Source: CAIQJJ01 sp964606085 (lineage in GTDB: Bacteria; Chloroflexota; Anaerolineae; Anaerolineales; UBA4823). Taken from it: a stretch of DNA of 47,216 nt. The notes beneath the pieces are model-generated. The model made no database searches and was not told where the DNA came from. It saw nothing but the letters and a program-made list of their open reading frames with translations. Location: assembly GCA_964606085.1 (NCBI GenBank), contig CAZSFD010000035.1, forward strand, positions 1-47,216, read 5' to 3'. The position numbers were made by a program, and so were the translations under genes. How positions within the stretch are numbered: position 1 is the first letter of the stretch; every line of letters begins with the position of its first letter. This document shows positions 1 through 8,002 of the stretch, piece by piece.

Positions 1-780
1 CCGCAGGTTGCCCGGCACGCCCGGCCGCCAGGCGACCAGCGGAATGCCCACCAGCGGCGTGCCATCGGCTGTAACCGTGCCGGTGATCGAGGCGTCGCGC
101 GCCAGCAGGGTGATCGTCCCCAGGTCGGCGCTGCCGTTGACGGGGGCGTCTACGGGGTTGAGCGCCGGGGCCAGATATTGGCGGTCGTGCGGGAAGACAT
201 CCACTTTGTAGCTGCCATTGGGGATGGTGACGGTGAATGTGCCATCGGCGGCGATGTTCGCCCGGCGGCCTACGCCTTCATCGTTATGCAGGCCCACGGT
301 GACGGTGAAAGGCGGCGTGGTGAAGCCATCGGGCAGCACCACCTTGCCGCTGACCTGCGAATCGGCAGTGATGACGGTGAAATTTTGTTGCTGGGTTTCA
401 TCGCCGGGGCCAAAGCGGAAGAAGACCAATTGCGGAGGCTGGCGGTAGACCCAGCCCGTGGGGATGGTCTCGGTGATGGGCCGGACGGTGACCGCCCATA
501 GGCCGGGGGTCAGGTTGAGCTCGTAGGTGCCGTCGGGCAGGGTGAGTGTTTGGGCGCGGGCGGGGCGTTCCATTCGGCGGGCCACAATCTGCGCCTGCGC
601 CACGGGGACGCCGGTGTTGGTCTGCACGGTGCCGACGAGGGCTTTGGCGACATCCATCGGGTTTTGTGGTTCGCTGGCGTTGGCCGCCGCCGCACTGACC
701 GCCAGGCCGCCAACGACCAGCAGGATCACGGCCAGGCCAATGACCCCAACAACTCGCAACAGGGAAACTTTGTTTTTCAT
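1..780 (-). CDS. Exported protein with repeated carboxypeptidase-regulatory-like domains (3' end outside window)
   Basis: The reading frame is open from 780 to the window edge (260 codons), so the C-terminus is missing. It starts MKNKVSLLRVVGVIGLAVIL, a basic N-terminus followed by a hydrophobic signal or anchor segment to about residue 32. The rest shows repeated beta-sandwich patterns: about 45-110 (GTVQTNTGVPVAQAQIVAR, DGTYELNLTPGLWAV), 140-195 (SGKVVLPDG, DGTFTVTIPNGSYKV) and 230 onward (ITGTVTADGTPLVGIPLVAW). These match the carboxypeptidase-regulatory-like (transthyretin-like) family, which usually serves as structural or binding modules in surface proteins. An in-frame ATG lies 6 nt upstream at 786, but AAGGAG sits 7 nt before the ATG at 780, which I prefer. 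It is probably secreted or cell-surface; the specific function is unknown. Confidence 0.8.
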   Translation of the reverse strand, partial: MKNKVSLLRVVGVIGLAVILLVVGGLAVSAAAANASEPQNPMDVAKALVGTVQTNTGVPVAQAQIVARRMERPARAQTLTLPDGTYELNLTPGLWAVTVRPITETIPTGWVYRQPPQLVFFRFGPGDETQQQNFTVITADSQVSGKVVLPDGFTTPPFTVTVGLHNDEGVGRRANIAADGTFTVTIPNGSYKVDVFPHDRQYLAPALNPVDAPVNGSADLGTITLLARDASITGTVTADGTPLVGIPLVAWRPGVPGNLR

Positions 781-867
781 GCGCATACTCCTTTTTGTGA
801 ACGATTAGAAACCAACATATCCATTCTAGCCAGAAGCCTGCATGAGATTGTCATCGAGTTGTAAATT
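781..867. other. Non-coding gap between the exported protein and the aminotransferase
   Basis: It holds the Shine-Dalgarno of the exported protein (AAGGAG near 787-792, minus strand). A weak minus-strand promoter candidate (TAGAAT about 45 nt upstream of the start) has no convincing -35. No terminator hairpin with a T-run is evident. Confidence 0.4.
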
Positions 868-2205
868 TTATGTAATGATCTTCAGCGCATCATCGAGAAC
901 GGCAAAGCCCTCGGCCAGTTGCGCTTCGGTGATGATCAGCGGCGGGATGACGAGGATGGTGTGCCAATGGGTGTACACGAACAAGCCGTGGTCGAGGCAG
1001 AACTTGCGCAGGGCGGCCATTGCCGGCGAGGACTGGTTCCACGGCGTGAGGGCCTGGCGCGTCTGGCGGTCTTGCACCAGTTCGAGGATGCCGAACAGCC
1101 CAATCGAACGCACTTCGCCCACCGCCGGATGATTTTCGCCCAATTCGGTCAACATACGGTGCAGCACCGGGCCCATCGCCGCGGCACGCTCGACCAGACG
1201 GTCTTCCTGCATCACCTGGATATTGGCGATGGCCGCCGCCAACGAGATGGGGTGCGCCGTGTAGGTCAGCCCGCTCTCGAAAACGTGATGGTCGAAATAG
1301 GCGGCGATCTCCGGTTTCATCGCCACCGCGCCGAGCGGGGCGTAGGCGCTGGTCAGCCCCTTGGCCATCGTCATCAGGTCGGGGATGACGCCCCAGTGAT
1401 CGACGGCAAACCATTTTCCGGTGCGCCCGAAGCCGCTCATCACTTCGTCGGCGATCAGCAGGATGCCGTACTTGTCGCACAGGGCGCGCACGCCGGGCAG
1501 GTAGCCTTCGGGCGGCACGATCACGCCGTTGGTGCCGGTGACGCTTTCGAGCAAGATGGCGGCGATGGTGTGCGGCCCTTCGTAGGTGATAATCTCTTCC
1601 AGGTGGTTGAGGTAATCCTGGCAGAAATCGGCCTCGGAAATATCAGGATTGGTGCGGTGGAAGGTGGAGCGGTAGCGGTAGGGGTCGAGGAAGTGGACGA
1701 CGCCCGGCATCAGCAGCGGCTCCCAGGCGGTGCGGCGCGGGTCGCCAGTGGCGGCCATCGCCCCGGCGGTAGCGCCGTGATACGACCGGTAGCGGCTGAG
1801 AAGTTTCGGTCGGCCGGTAACGGCGCGGGCGATTTTGATGGCGTTTTCGTTGGCGTCGGCCCCGCCCAACGTGAACAGCACCTTTGTCAACTGACCGCCC
1901 GGCGAGATTTCGGCGACGAGTTGACTCGCCAAAGCGCGCGGCTTCGTCGCCATGCCGGGGGCGGCGTAGGGCAGTTCGGCGGCCTGCTGCTGGATGGCCC
2001 GAATGACGCGTTGGTCGCCATGCCCGATGTTGACGCACATCGTCATCGAGTTGAAATCCAGGTAGCGTTTGCCATCCACATCCCAAAAATAAACGCCCTG
2101 CGCCCGTTTGACGGGGATGGGCGTCACGTTGGCCTGGGCAGACCACGTCCAAAAAGCATGTTCGCGTGAGCGCGGGAGGATTTCAGCATCGGGAAGGTCA
2201 AACAC
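868..2205 (-). CDS. Class III (acetylornithine/omega-amino) PLP-dependent aminotransferase
   Basis: This 445-aa protein has the fold-type I class III pattern: an N-terminal WDVDGKRYLDFNS segment, the glycine-rich LGGADANENAIKIAR stretch, the PLP-ring aspartate in LLIADEVMSGFGRTG, and the Schiff-base lysine in TMAKGLTSAYAPLGA. Family members move an amino group from an omega-amine or taurine-like donor to pyruvate or 2-oxoglutarate; the substrate cannot be read from sequence. The start is GTG at 2203-2205, with AGGAG 6 nt upstream. That Shine-Dalgarno overlaps the end of the 85-bp repeat at 2214-2298, which fills the whole upstream gap. No ATG start fits the frame better. Confidence 0.9.
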   Translation of the reverse strand: MFDLPDAEILPRSREHAFWTWSAQANVTPIPVKRAQGVYFWDVDGKRYLDFNSMTMCVNIGHGDQRVIRAIQQQAAELPYAAPGMATKPRALASQLVAEISPGGQLTKVLFTLGGADANENAIKIARAVTGRPKLLSRYRSYHGATAGAMAATGDPRRTAWEPLLMPGVVHFLDPYRYRSTFHRTNPDISEADFCQDYLNHLEEIITYEGPHTIAAILLESVTGTNGVIVPPEGYLPGVRALCDKYGILLIADEVMSGFGRTGKWFAVDHWGVIPDLMTMAKGLTSAYAPLGAVAMKPEIAAYFDHHVFESGLTYTAHPISLAAAIANIQVMQEDRLVERAAAMGPVLHRMLTELGENHPAVGEVRSIGLFGILELVQDRQTRQALTPWNQSSPAMAALRKFCLDHGLFVYTHWHTILVIPPLIITEAQLAEGFAVLDDALKIIT

Positions 2206-2213
2206 GGCATGCT

Positions 2214-2298
2214 CCTAACCCGCATAAAGCGGAACAACCAGCGCACTAATCCAGGAAATTCTCGTTTTTTGTGCAAGAATCTCGCGGGTTAGGCACTA
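2214..2298 (+). repeat. 85-bp dispersed repeat with inverted ends, copy 1
   Basis: It begins CCTAACCCGC and ends GCGGGTTAGG plus CACTA, so the ends form a 10-bp perfect inverted repeat. A second copy lies inverted at 14566-14650: same length, about 80% identical by hand count. This copy fills the gap between the aminotransferase and the thioesterase. Its last three bases give the thioesterase stop codon (TAG, minus strand) and its first bases contribute to the aminotransferase Shine-Dalgarno. Confidence 0.85.
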
Positions 2299-3177
2299 TT
2301 CTTTTGCCGATGTCAGATTATCGGCAAAATCGGCGATAAAAACTTCAGGAACGCGAATGGGCCGCCCGCTCTTCACATCCACCCACACCCATTGGGTGCG
2401 GACGCGCGCCAGCAGCACGCCGTCGCTGGCGCGGCGGATGGCGTAGTGGCGGAAGACGGTCGAACGCTGCACGTCGGAAATCCAGGTGGAAATTTCGATT
2501 TCGTCGCCCAGCACCGCCGGAACGCGGTACTCGATGCGATGCTGGCGGGCGAACAAGGCAAAGCCTTCGTCGGCCATGCGCTTCATCGGCCAGCCGTGCG
2601 CCTCGGCCACATGCACACCGGCATCTTCGATGTAACTGAGGTACATGGCATTGTTGACGTGCCACATCCTGTCAATGTCGCGCCATTCCACCCGGCGGCG
2701 GAGCGAGAAAACGCCCGGCGGGGGCGGGGGCGGCGTGGGGAAGCGTTCACGCCGCGGCTCAGTTGCGGGCAGTTCGGGGAAAAAGGCGTGCTGCATTTCC
2801 GGCGGGATGGCCGCCGGGCGCAGCGTTTGGGCGTTCACATACACCCAATCGGTGCTGGCGCGGGCAGCCAACTGGCCGGTGCGCTGGTTGGTGAACTCGT
2901 ATTGGCGCAGCGAGTGCGAGCGGCGAAAATCACTGACCCAGGTTTTGATCGTCACCTCGTCGCCATAAACCAGCGGGGTGAGATATTCCACATCGCTCTC
3001 GCGCACCAGCCACAAATGGCCGATTTCATCATAACGGGATGAATCGTACCCTACCGCCGCCGATGCGCCGAAAGCGGCCTCCTGCATCCAGCGCAGGTAG
3101 TTGACATTGTTGAGATGGCCGTAGGCGTCGCATTCGTAGAAACGCACGCGGAAAGGTTCGTGATGGATGACGGTCAC
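2296..3177 (-). CDS. Tandem hotdog-fold acyl-CoA/acyl-ACP thioesterase
   Basis: This 293-aa protein contains two 4-hydroxybenzoyl-CoA-thioesterase-type hotdog domains in one chain. The first (about 1-130) carries VRFYECDAYGHLNNVNYLRW, the second (about 155-285) VEWRDIDRMWHVNNAMYLSY. A proline-rich linker (PTPPPPPPG) joins them. In this family the Asp in the (E/D)-x-D-xx-(G/W)-H-(L/V)-NN pattern activates water to cleave the thioester; both halves keep D and HxNN. It is probably cytoplasmic. The acyl substrate is unknown; FatA-like plant thioesterases also use two tandem hotdogs. The start is GTG at 3175-3177, one base after the GNAT stop, with GGGAG upstream, so the two are probably co-transcribed. 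Confidence 0.82.
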   Translation of the reverse strand: MTVIHHEPFRVRFYECDAYGHLNNVNYLRWMQEAAFGASAAVGYDSSRYDEIGHLWLVRESDVEYLTPLVYGDEVTIKTWVSDFRRSHSLRQYEFTNQRTGQLAARASTDWVYVNAQTLRPAAIPPEMQHAFFPELPATEPRRERFPTPPPPPPGVFSLRRRVEWRDIDRMWHVNNAMYLSYIEDAGVHVAEAHGWPMKRMADEGFALFARQHRIEYRVPAVLGDEIEISTWISDVQRSTVFRHYAIRRASDGVLLARVRTQWVWVDVKSGRPIRVPEVFIADFADNLTSAKE

Positions 3178-3178
3178 G

Positions 3179-3640
3179 CTAAATCTCCCTGGTCATAAAC
3201 ACGCTGTTGGGGTCTTCGTGATATCCTTCAAACGGGCCGCATTCTTCAAACCCATTCTTGCGGTAAAGCGCCCGCGCCGGCGCGAAGAAATCTACCGAAC
3301 CGGTCTCCAAGCTGATCTGTTTGATGCCGCGTTTTTGCGCCTCGGCGATGATATGCTGCACAATCAACGTGCCGATGCCCGCCCCGCGATGCCTGGCCGA
3401 TGTCCGCATAGATTTCAGTTCGGCATGTGTATCTGACAGCATTTTCAACGCCCCGCAGCCCACCAACGCTTCATCCTTCCAAACCGACCAGAAGGTAATT
3501 TCGGGCTTTTTGAGTGCTTCCAAATCCAGCGCATGGATGCTTTCTGGCGGCGTGGTGGCGCGCATATCGTCGAGATGCTCTTCGAGAAATTGGGCAATGC
3601 GGGGGTCAGATAAATCATCCATTTTGATCGCGTAGCTCAT
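3179..3640 (-). CDS. GNAT-family N-acetyltransferase
   Basis: This 153-aa protein has the acetyl-CoA-binding motif A (RTSARHRGAGIGTLIVQHII, about residues 82-101) and the usual C-terminal LYRKNGFEECGPF segment. It resembles the YsnE/PhnO-like small acetyltransferases, but the acceptor is unknown. It lies between recJ and the thioesterase on the same strand, with 21 nt to recJ and 1 nt to the thioesterase, consistent with one transcript. Confidence 0.85.
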   Translation of the reverse strand: MSYAIKMDDLSDPRIAQFLEEHLDDMRATTPPESIHALDLEALKKPEITFWSVWKDEALVGCGALKMLSDTHAELKSMRTSARHRGAGIGTLIVQHIIAEAQKRGIKQISLETGSVDFFAPARALYRKNGFEECGPFEGYHEDPNSVFMTREI

Positions 3641-3661
3641 TTACGTCTCCGATAAATCCCA

Positions 3662-5980
3662 TCAGCGATTGGCAGAAAACAACCCGCGGCCATCTGCCTT
3701 GCGGAAATACGCCCGATAAGCCGACGTTTCTGCCAGCAGCGCTTCCAACTGCTCACGCAGCAGGCCCGCCCCGCCTTCGATCTCGCCGCTGCCGGCGCGA
3801 AGCTGCAACACGCCGCCATCTTCATCGGCGAGGGCCACAAAGCCCCTGGATTCCAGCCAGGCCAGCCCGGTGCGCACGGCCAGTTCGGTCTGCGCCGTGG
3901 CCGCCACCAGCGAGGGCAGGTTGGCCTGCCCGGAGCGTTGGTGCAGCGCGTACTTGACCAGCCCGGCCAGACGCTTCAAAAACTCGTCTACGCTGACCGT
4001 GGCCGGGTTGACACTGAACAGGTAGACACGCTCCGGCTGTACTTGTTGCAAAGCCTCATGCAATTCCAGCGGGCCGGGCGGGCTTGTCCAAACGACCAGG
4101 GCTGGGGCTGCGGCGAGTTCGTGGCGCGGCGTGGCCGTGAGGCCCAATTCGGCCAGCTTCTCGCGGGCATCGGCCTCCGCCCACACCGGCACGCTCTCGG
4201 CGGCAAGCTGTTTGAGCAGCGCCATCGGCTGGGCCTGCTGGCGATAATCGAAAATGGCAAGTTCCTTCTTCTGCGGAGCAATTTCGGGGATTTCGAGCGG
4301 ACGAAAATCGAGCCATTCCACCTGCACGTCACGCTGGCCGCGGTAATCGCTGGCGCGCAGCGTACAGGCCAGGTCGAAGCGTCCCTCGGGCAGCGGCCAG
4401 CCCGCCCCCTGCCACCACAGCACCGTTCGAGAAACCCCGCTCTCATCGGCCACCGTCAGGCGGCGATGCTCCCCGCCGCGCCCGATGGTCGTATGGCTTT
4501 TCAGCGTCAGATTGGGGAGGCAGAACACGAGCGCCGGATTGCCCGCCCCAAAGGGCGCCAGGCGGCTCAAATCTTCCACCAGATCGAGGGAAATCTCGCC
4601 CAGCGCAAGCATGGCGTCTATTGGCAAAACCGGCTCCACCTTCTGCCCGCCCGTTTGCGCCGCCACGCTGCGCGCCAACCCACGCCGGAAAGCCGGGATG
4701 TTGGCCGGGTCAATCCCCAACCCCGCCGCCATCGGATGCCCCCCAAACCCGGCCAGCAGTTCCTTTTGCTCGGCAATCGCGGCGGTGATGTTGATGCCCG
4801 CCACCGAACGCGCCGAGCCGCGCGCCAACTGGCCTTCGGGCGCAGAGAGCAAAATCACCGGGCGGCCATACTGCTCCACCAACCGGCTGGCCACGATGCC
4901 GATCACCCCGGCGTGCCAGGCGGGATGCGCCAACACCAACACCGGGTCATCGAGCAGCGCGGCATCGCGCTCGATCTGCGCCTGGGCCGCCTGGAAAATT
5001 TGCGCCGTGAGCAGTTGGCGCTGGGCGTTCAGGCCTTCGAGCATGGTTGCCAGCACGCGGGCGCGCCCCCGATCCTGGGTGGTGAGCAGTTCCACGCTGG
5101 CGTTGGCATCTGAGAGCCGCCCCAGGGCGTTCAGCCGCGGGCCCAGCGAAAAGCCAATATGCTCTTCCGTCAACCAGGCCGGGTTGACCTGGGCCATTTC
5201 CATCATCACCTGCAAACCAACCCGTTCGGTCTTGCGTAACACCTGCAAGCCGCGCTGGACGAGATAGCGCGCATCGCCGGTGAGTGCGGCTACATCCGCG
5301 ACGAGGCCGAGGGCGGTAAGATCGAGCAGGGAGGCAGGGGGCAGGGGGCAGGGGGCCAGGTTGAGCAGGGCTTCGGCGAGTTTGTAGGCCACGCCCGCGC
5401 CGGAGAGGGTGGCGAGGGGGTGTTCGGCGGGGAGCAGGCGCGGGTTGACCACCGCACAGGCAGCGGGGAGGGTTTCGGGCAATTCGTGGTGGTCGGTGAT
5501 GATGAAATCCACGCCCTGCGAGCGGGCAAATTGGACAGCGTCGTGGGCGGCGATGCCGGTGTCGCAGGTCAACACCAGTTGCACCCCATCGGCAATCACC
5601 TGTTCCAACACGGGGAGGTTGACGCCATGCGATTCACGCGCACGCACGGGGATGTGGAAACTGACCTTTGCTCCCAATGCCCGCAGCGTGGAAACGAGGA
5701 TGGCCGTAGAAGTCTGCCCGTCCACATCGAAATCGCCCCACACGCAGATATGCTCACCAGCATGGATGGCGCGTTCCAGGCGAGCTACGGCAGCTTCCAT
5801 GCCGGGCAGGCCGTAAGGCGAGACGGGTGTGTAAGCCTCGGGGTCGAGGAAGGCCCGCGCCACCGCGGGCGTGGCGATGCCGCGGCGAACCAGCGTCTCG
5901 GCCACGAGCGGGTGTCCACCGATGGCTTCGCTCAGATCAGGTGGGATAGAGGCGGGTTGTGGGGTGAGCCAGGTTTTCAT
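3662..5980 (-). CDS. recJ: Single-stranded-DNA-specific exonuclease RecJ
   Basis: RecJ degrades single-stranded DNA 5' to 3' in recombination and mismatch or base-excision repair, in the cytoplasm. The 772-aa protein has the DHH-phosphoesterase core: VWGDFDVDGQTS (metal ligands D83, D85, D87) and ITDHHELPE (D163, H164, H165), then the DHHA1 glycine motif FGGHPMAAGL near 410. It carries the long C-terminal extension seen in some RecJ proteins, so it exceeds the E. coli length (577 aa). An in-frame run of 7-mers at 5333-5360 encodes the proline-rich segment LNLAPCPLPPASLL. The gene follows the DUF5615 stop by 10 nt and may be read from the toxin-antitoxin promoter. Confidence 0.95.
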   Translation of the reverse strand: MKTWLTPQPASIPPDLSEAIGGHPLVAETLVRRGIATPAVARAFLDPEAYTPVSPYGLPGMEAAVARLERAIHAGEHICVWGDFDVDGQTSTAILVSTLRALGAKVSFHIPVRARESHGVNLPVLEQVIADGVQLVLTCDTGIAAHDAVQFARSQGVDFIITDHHELPETLPAACAVVNPRLLPAEHPLATLSGAGVAYKLAEALLNLAPCPLPPASLLDLTALGLVADVAALTGDARYLVQRGLQVLRKTERVGLQVMMEMAQVNPAWLTEEHIGFSLGPRLNALGRLSDANASVELLTTQDRGRARVLATMLEGLNAQRQLLTAQIFQAAQAQIERDAALLDDPVLVLAHPAWHAGVIGIVASRLVEQYGRPVILLSAPEGQLARGSARSVAGINITAAIAEQKELLAGFGGHPMAAGLGIDPANIPAFRRGLARSVAAQTGGQKVEPVLPIDAMLALGEISLDLVEDLSRLAPFGAGNPALVFCLPNLTLKSHTTIGRGGEHRRLTVADESGVSRTVLWWQGAGWPLPEGRFDLACTLRASDYRGQRDVQVEWLDFRPLEIPEIAPQKKELAIFDYRQQAQPMALLKQLAAESVPVWAEADAREKLAELGLTATPRHELAAAPALVVWTSPPGPLELHEALQQVQPERVYLFSVNPATVSVDEFLKRLAGLVKYALHQRSGQANLPSLVAATAQTELAVRTGLAWLESRGFVALADEDGGVLQLRAGSGEIEGGAGLLREQLEALLAETSAYRAYFRKADGRGLFSANR
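5333..5360. repeat. 7-bp tandem repeat inside recJ
   Basis: Three perfect GGCAGGG units (5333-5353) are followed by GGCCAGG. The array is read in frame on the minus strand and encodes a Pro/Leu/Ala-rich loop, so it has been tolerated inside an essential-type enzyme. Confidence 0.75.
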
Positions 5981-5990
5981 GTTTATAGGT

Positions 5991-6224
5991 TCATTTCAAC
6001 GGCAAGTATCTTACCTGTCCATCCCACTCGCCATCCAAACTGTATTCGGCAATCAAAAGAATATCTTCAATGGCTGTGTGCACCGATATGCCCCGGCTGA
6101 CTTCAAAAACCCCCGGTATCTTCTTGCCTTCAGCAACCCGCTGATAAGCAAATTTTGTAATCGTAGCAACATCATGGGTCAGCAGAATTCGGTTTTGATT
6201 GGCCGCCAGGCGCAGCATATTCAC
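5991..6224 (-). CDS. DUF5615 PIN-like toxin, N-terminally shortened
   Basis: The 77-aa product matches the C-terminal two thirds of DUF5615 (PIN-like, Mut7-C-type) proteins: ILLTHDVATITKFAYQRV, GVFEVSRGISVHTAIEDI and GEWDGQVRYLPL. Full-length members are about 110-120 aa and begin with a conserved acidic DEN segment and a DIVRVQD block. Both are missing here: MLRLAA runs straight into NQNRILLTHDV, as if about 40 codons were lost in frame between two Ala-Ala sites. Without the first acidic residues it is unlikely to be an active nuclease. It starts at GTG 6222-6224, overlapping the DUF433 stop as GTGA, so the coupling survives. Family-length comparison is from memory. Confidence 0.7.
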   Translation of the reverse strand: MNMLRLAANQNRILLTHDVATITKFAYQRVAEGKKIPGVFEVSRGISVHTAIEDILLIAEYSLDGEWDGQVRYLPLK

Positions 6225-6520
6225 TCCGCACTGGCTTTTCGGGTCAGAAGCCGTTGGCGGATGCCGGCCGGATCATACTGGGTTTCGTTTTGTTCGCGAA
6301 TCACCTTTGCTCGCTGTTGACGCTGCTCCAAATAAGCATCAATCTCAATCCGATACCGCAAGTAATAGCTAATCACCGCCGTTGCCCCTTCCAGAAATGC
6401 AGCGATGATGCTATCGAGTGTAACGCGTGTACTCCCAACCCGCGCTACCCCATCTTCGTCAACGTTAAAAGGCACAGGCTGCGCATCCAACCAAAGGGTA
6501 TCAGAATAAGTCGTGTTCAT
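6221..6520 (-). CDS. DUF433 antitoxin, internally shortened
   Basis: This 99-aa protein has the DUF433 N-terminal signature RVGSTRVTLDSIIAAFLEGATA and the C-terminal VISYYLRYRIEIDAYLEQR plus NETQYDPAGIRQRLL. In the family the two are separated by about 17 residues (an EEI..RYP..LADVYA-like helix-turn-helix portion). Here A48 is followed directly by V49, an apparent in-frame deletion within the DNA-binding region. Its ATG overlaps the brnA stop (ATGA, 6517-6520) and its stop overlaps the DUF5615 start, so all four genes are translationally coupled. DUF433 proteins usually act as antitoxins or autoregulators of DUF5615 toxins. Confidence 0.75.
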   Translation of the reverse strand: MNTTYSDTLWLDAQPVPFNVDEDGVARVGSTRVTLDSIIAAFLEGATAVISYYLRYRIEIDAYLEQRQQRAKVIREQNETQYDPAGIRQRLLTRKASAE

Positions 6521-6816
6521 GTCGTTTGTATCACGTTCTGCAATTCTGCCATCGCCGACGAAATGATTTCATCGGCCACACCTTTTCGGCGCAAACTATC
6601 CAGCAGCGCTGAAAGCTCAACACCCCCTTCCAGGCGTTCGAGGTCTACACGTAACCCCTGCCCGATGTAAGCTTTGATCAGGGCTTGATAGCCGGAAAAA
6701 CCCAGCATCGGGGCCACACGCTTCAAGTCTTCAATCAAATCATCGGGGATGCGAATACTGACCATCGTCATGGGACGATCTTTTTGTAACCGTTGAGCAA
6801 GTTTAGTTGTTTTCAT
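6517..6816 (-). CDS. brnA: BrnA-type antitoxin (CopG/ribbon-helix-helix-like)
   Basis: I start at ATG 6814-6816 (MKTTKLAQRL), giving 99 aa, because GAGAGAGAA lies just upstream and the longer frame would run back through brnT. The SIRIPDDLIEDLKRVAPMLGFSGYQALIKAYI segment (about 20-51) is the BrnA/CopG ribbon-helix-helix-like DNA-binding and dimerisation region. BrnA binds and neutralises BrnT and represses the operon. The start lies 14 nt inside the end of brnT. The C-terminal half (ELSALLDSLRRKGVADEIISSAMAEL) is longer than in the smallest BrnA proteins. Confidence 0.8.
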   Translation of the reverse strand: MKTTKLAQRLQKDRPMTMVSIRIPDDLIEDLKRVAPMLGFSGYQALIKAYIGQGLRVDLERLEGGVELSALLDSLRRKGVADEIISSAMAELQNVIQTT

Positions 6817-7099
6817 ACAATTCTCTCTCTGTAGCAGTAACCAATCGAGCAGAAACCAAGCGAATGACATCTCCACGCATCACATAGACCACATACAACA
6901 ACTGCCAATTGGTACACAAACCAATCGCCGTTTCCCGAAGTTCACCTTCTATCATCTCCTCGTCAAGGTAACATACGAACGGATCAAAGAAAGCCTCGCA
7001 GGCTAATTCAAAGGTGATGCCATGCTTCCGTAAATTGGCAGCGGCTTTCAAGTGATCCCATTCAAAAGTAATGCCTTGAAATTTGTAATGGACGTTCAT
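6803..7099 (-). CDS. brnT: BrnT-family toxin (RelE-like ribonuclease)
   Basis: This 98-aa protein begins with the BrnT hallmark FEWDHLKAAANLRKHGITFELACEAFFDP and ends with VIRLVSARLVTATERELYENN. The first matches the conserved EWD..K..aN..KHGv.F segment and the second the I(S/V)AR.A...E...Y segment. BrnT cleaves RNA and arrests growth when free of BrnA. A consensus promoter (7108-7136) lies so close that the mRNA would have almost no leader. BrnT-BrnA order is typical for the family. Confidence 0.85.
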   Translation of the reverse strand: MNVHYKFQGITFEWDHLKAAANLRKHGITFELACEAFFDPFVCYLDEEMIEGELRETAIGLCTNWQLLYVVYVMRGDVIRLVSARLVTATERELYENN

Positions 7100-7107
7100 G
7101 CAAGGAG

Positions 7108-7136
7108 AGTATAGCGATTCGTATATTCTTTGTCAA
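7108..7136 (-). promoter_or_regulatory. Consensus sigma70-type promoter for the brnT-brnA-DUF433-DUF5615 operon
   Basis: On the minus strand TTGACA (7131-7136), a 17-nt spacer and TATACT (7108-7113) match the housekeeping consensus. The brnT ATG begins 8 nt after the -10, so the transcript is leaderless or nearly so. No clear palindromic operator was identified. Confidence 0.85.
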
Positions 7137-7165
7137 TACAGAGCGTTGATTAAAACATAATCGGA

Positions 7166-7972
7166 TTAAAAAACAATCTCGGCAATCTGCTCGAAATCGA
7201 AATCTGACTGCGAGGCGGGTTCAGGCGCTTCGTCCATGTCATCCATGCTCCCCGCTGCCGCGCCGCGGTTGCACAGCGAGCGGTAGGTGCAAAACTGGCA
7301 GCGCTTCACATCGGCCGTTAGGTGGAAGTTTTCGGGGGCGAGGGTGGTGATCTCGTTGATCAGGTTGGCGAGGTAGGCTTCATCGGCGGCGAATTTTTCG
7401 GGGGAATAGGTGATTTTTTCGGGGTTGCGGGGGTCTTCGGCGAACCAGTAAATAAATTCGACCGGGTTTTGTGTCGTCTTCGCCAATACAACCAGATACA
7501 CCCGCGTTTGCAAGCGCTCCAGCAGCCAGGCCCGTTTCGGCTTCTTGGGCGAGGTCTTCCAGTCGAAGATGCTCAGGCGGCCATCGGGATGCGTGAGCAG
7601 CAAATCGTATTTGGCAATCAGCCGATGCCCACCCAACGAAACCGCCAAAGTCACTTCGGGGCGCACGGTCACACCGGTTAAGTCGGCAAGCCCCAGTTGG
7701 CTACACGCGGCCAGGTAATTCTGCCACCAGCGGCCCAGATCATCCCCCTGCGCCAGGGGCGTCAGGCGCTCGGCGGGGATGCCGAGGAGATGCTGCTGCA
7801 CCAGGCGGTGAAACTGCGCCCCCTGCTGCATGGCGCGCTCATTCTCCAACGCCGGCTGCGATTCGAGCGCCGGCCACTGCACTTTGAGCAAGTAGCGCAG
7901 TTGAAAGCGCCGCCGGCAGTCTACGTAATCTTGCAGGCTGGACTGGCTGAAGGTAATGGGTGATTGGGTCAT
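7166..7972 (-). CDS. PD-(D/E)XK nuclease with Fe-S cysteines (Cas4/AddB-nuclease-like)
   Basis: This 268-aa protein has the RecB-type nuclease arrangement: FSQSSLQDYVDCRRRFQLRYLL (first Cys, C19), GAQFHRLVQQHL (GxxxH), AKYDLLLTHPDGRLSIFDWKTS (catalytic D...DWK) and a C-terminal KRCQFCTYRSLCN (three Cys). One N-terminal and three C-terminal cysteines are the known ligand pattern for the 4Fe-4S cluster in AddB and Cas4 nucleases. It follows the UvrD-type helicase by 11 nt on the same strand, so I infer the nuclease subunit of a helicase-nuclease complex. No cas1 or cas2 is nearby, which argues against Cas4. Confidence 0.85.
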   Translation of the reverse strand: MTQSPITFSQSSLQDYVDCRRRFQLRYLLKVQWPALESQPALENERAMQQGAQFHRLVQQHLLGIPAERLTPLAQGDDLGRWWQNYLAACSQLGLADLTGVTVRPEVTLAVSLGGHRLIAKYDLLLTHPDGRLSIFDWKTSPKKPKRAWLLERLQTRVYLVVLAKTTQNPVEFIYWFAEDPRNPEKITYSPEKFAADEAYLANLINEITTLAPENFHLTADVKRCQFCTYRSLCNRGAAAGSMDDMDEAPEPASQSDFDFEQIAEIVF

Positions 7973-7980
7973 TCGCTGAC

Positions 7981-8002
7981 TCGTTATTCGTTATTCGGAA
8001 AG
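7981..8002. repeat. TTATTCG-type 7-mer run at the helicase stop codon
   Basis: Two TCGTTAT units plus TCGGAAA flank and encode the helicase stop (TAA in CGAATAACG, minus strand). It is the same 7-mer as in the large array at 20608-20812. Confidence 0.7.

Noticed and set aside
919..2169. Long plus-strand open frame opposite the aminotransferase (416 codons)
   Set aside because: It is a GC-rich antisense shadow with His/Gly/Arg-rich composition and no domain; the minus-strand frame carries all class III motifs.
2214..2298. 85-bp repeat as the thioesterase terminator
   Set aside because: The hairpin has no T-run and the next gene's Shine-Dalgarno overlaps it; the second copy is not at a 3' end.
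7166..7972. Cas4
   Set aside because: Cysteine pattern fits, but there is no CRISPR or cas context and two helicases adjoin it.
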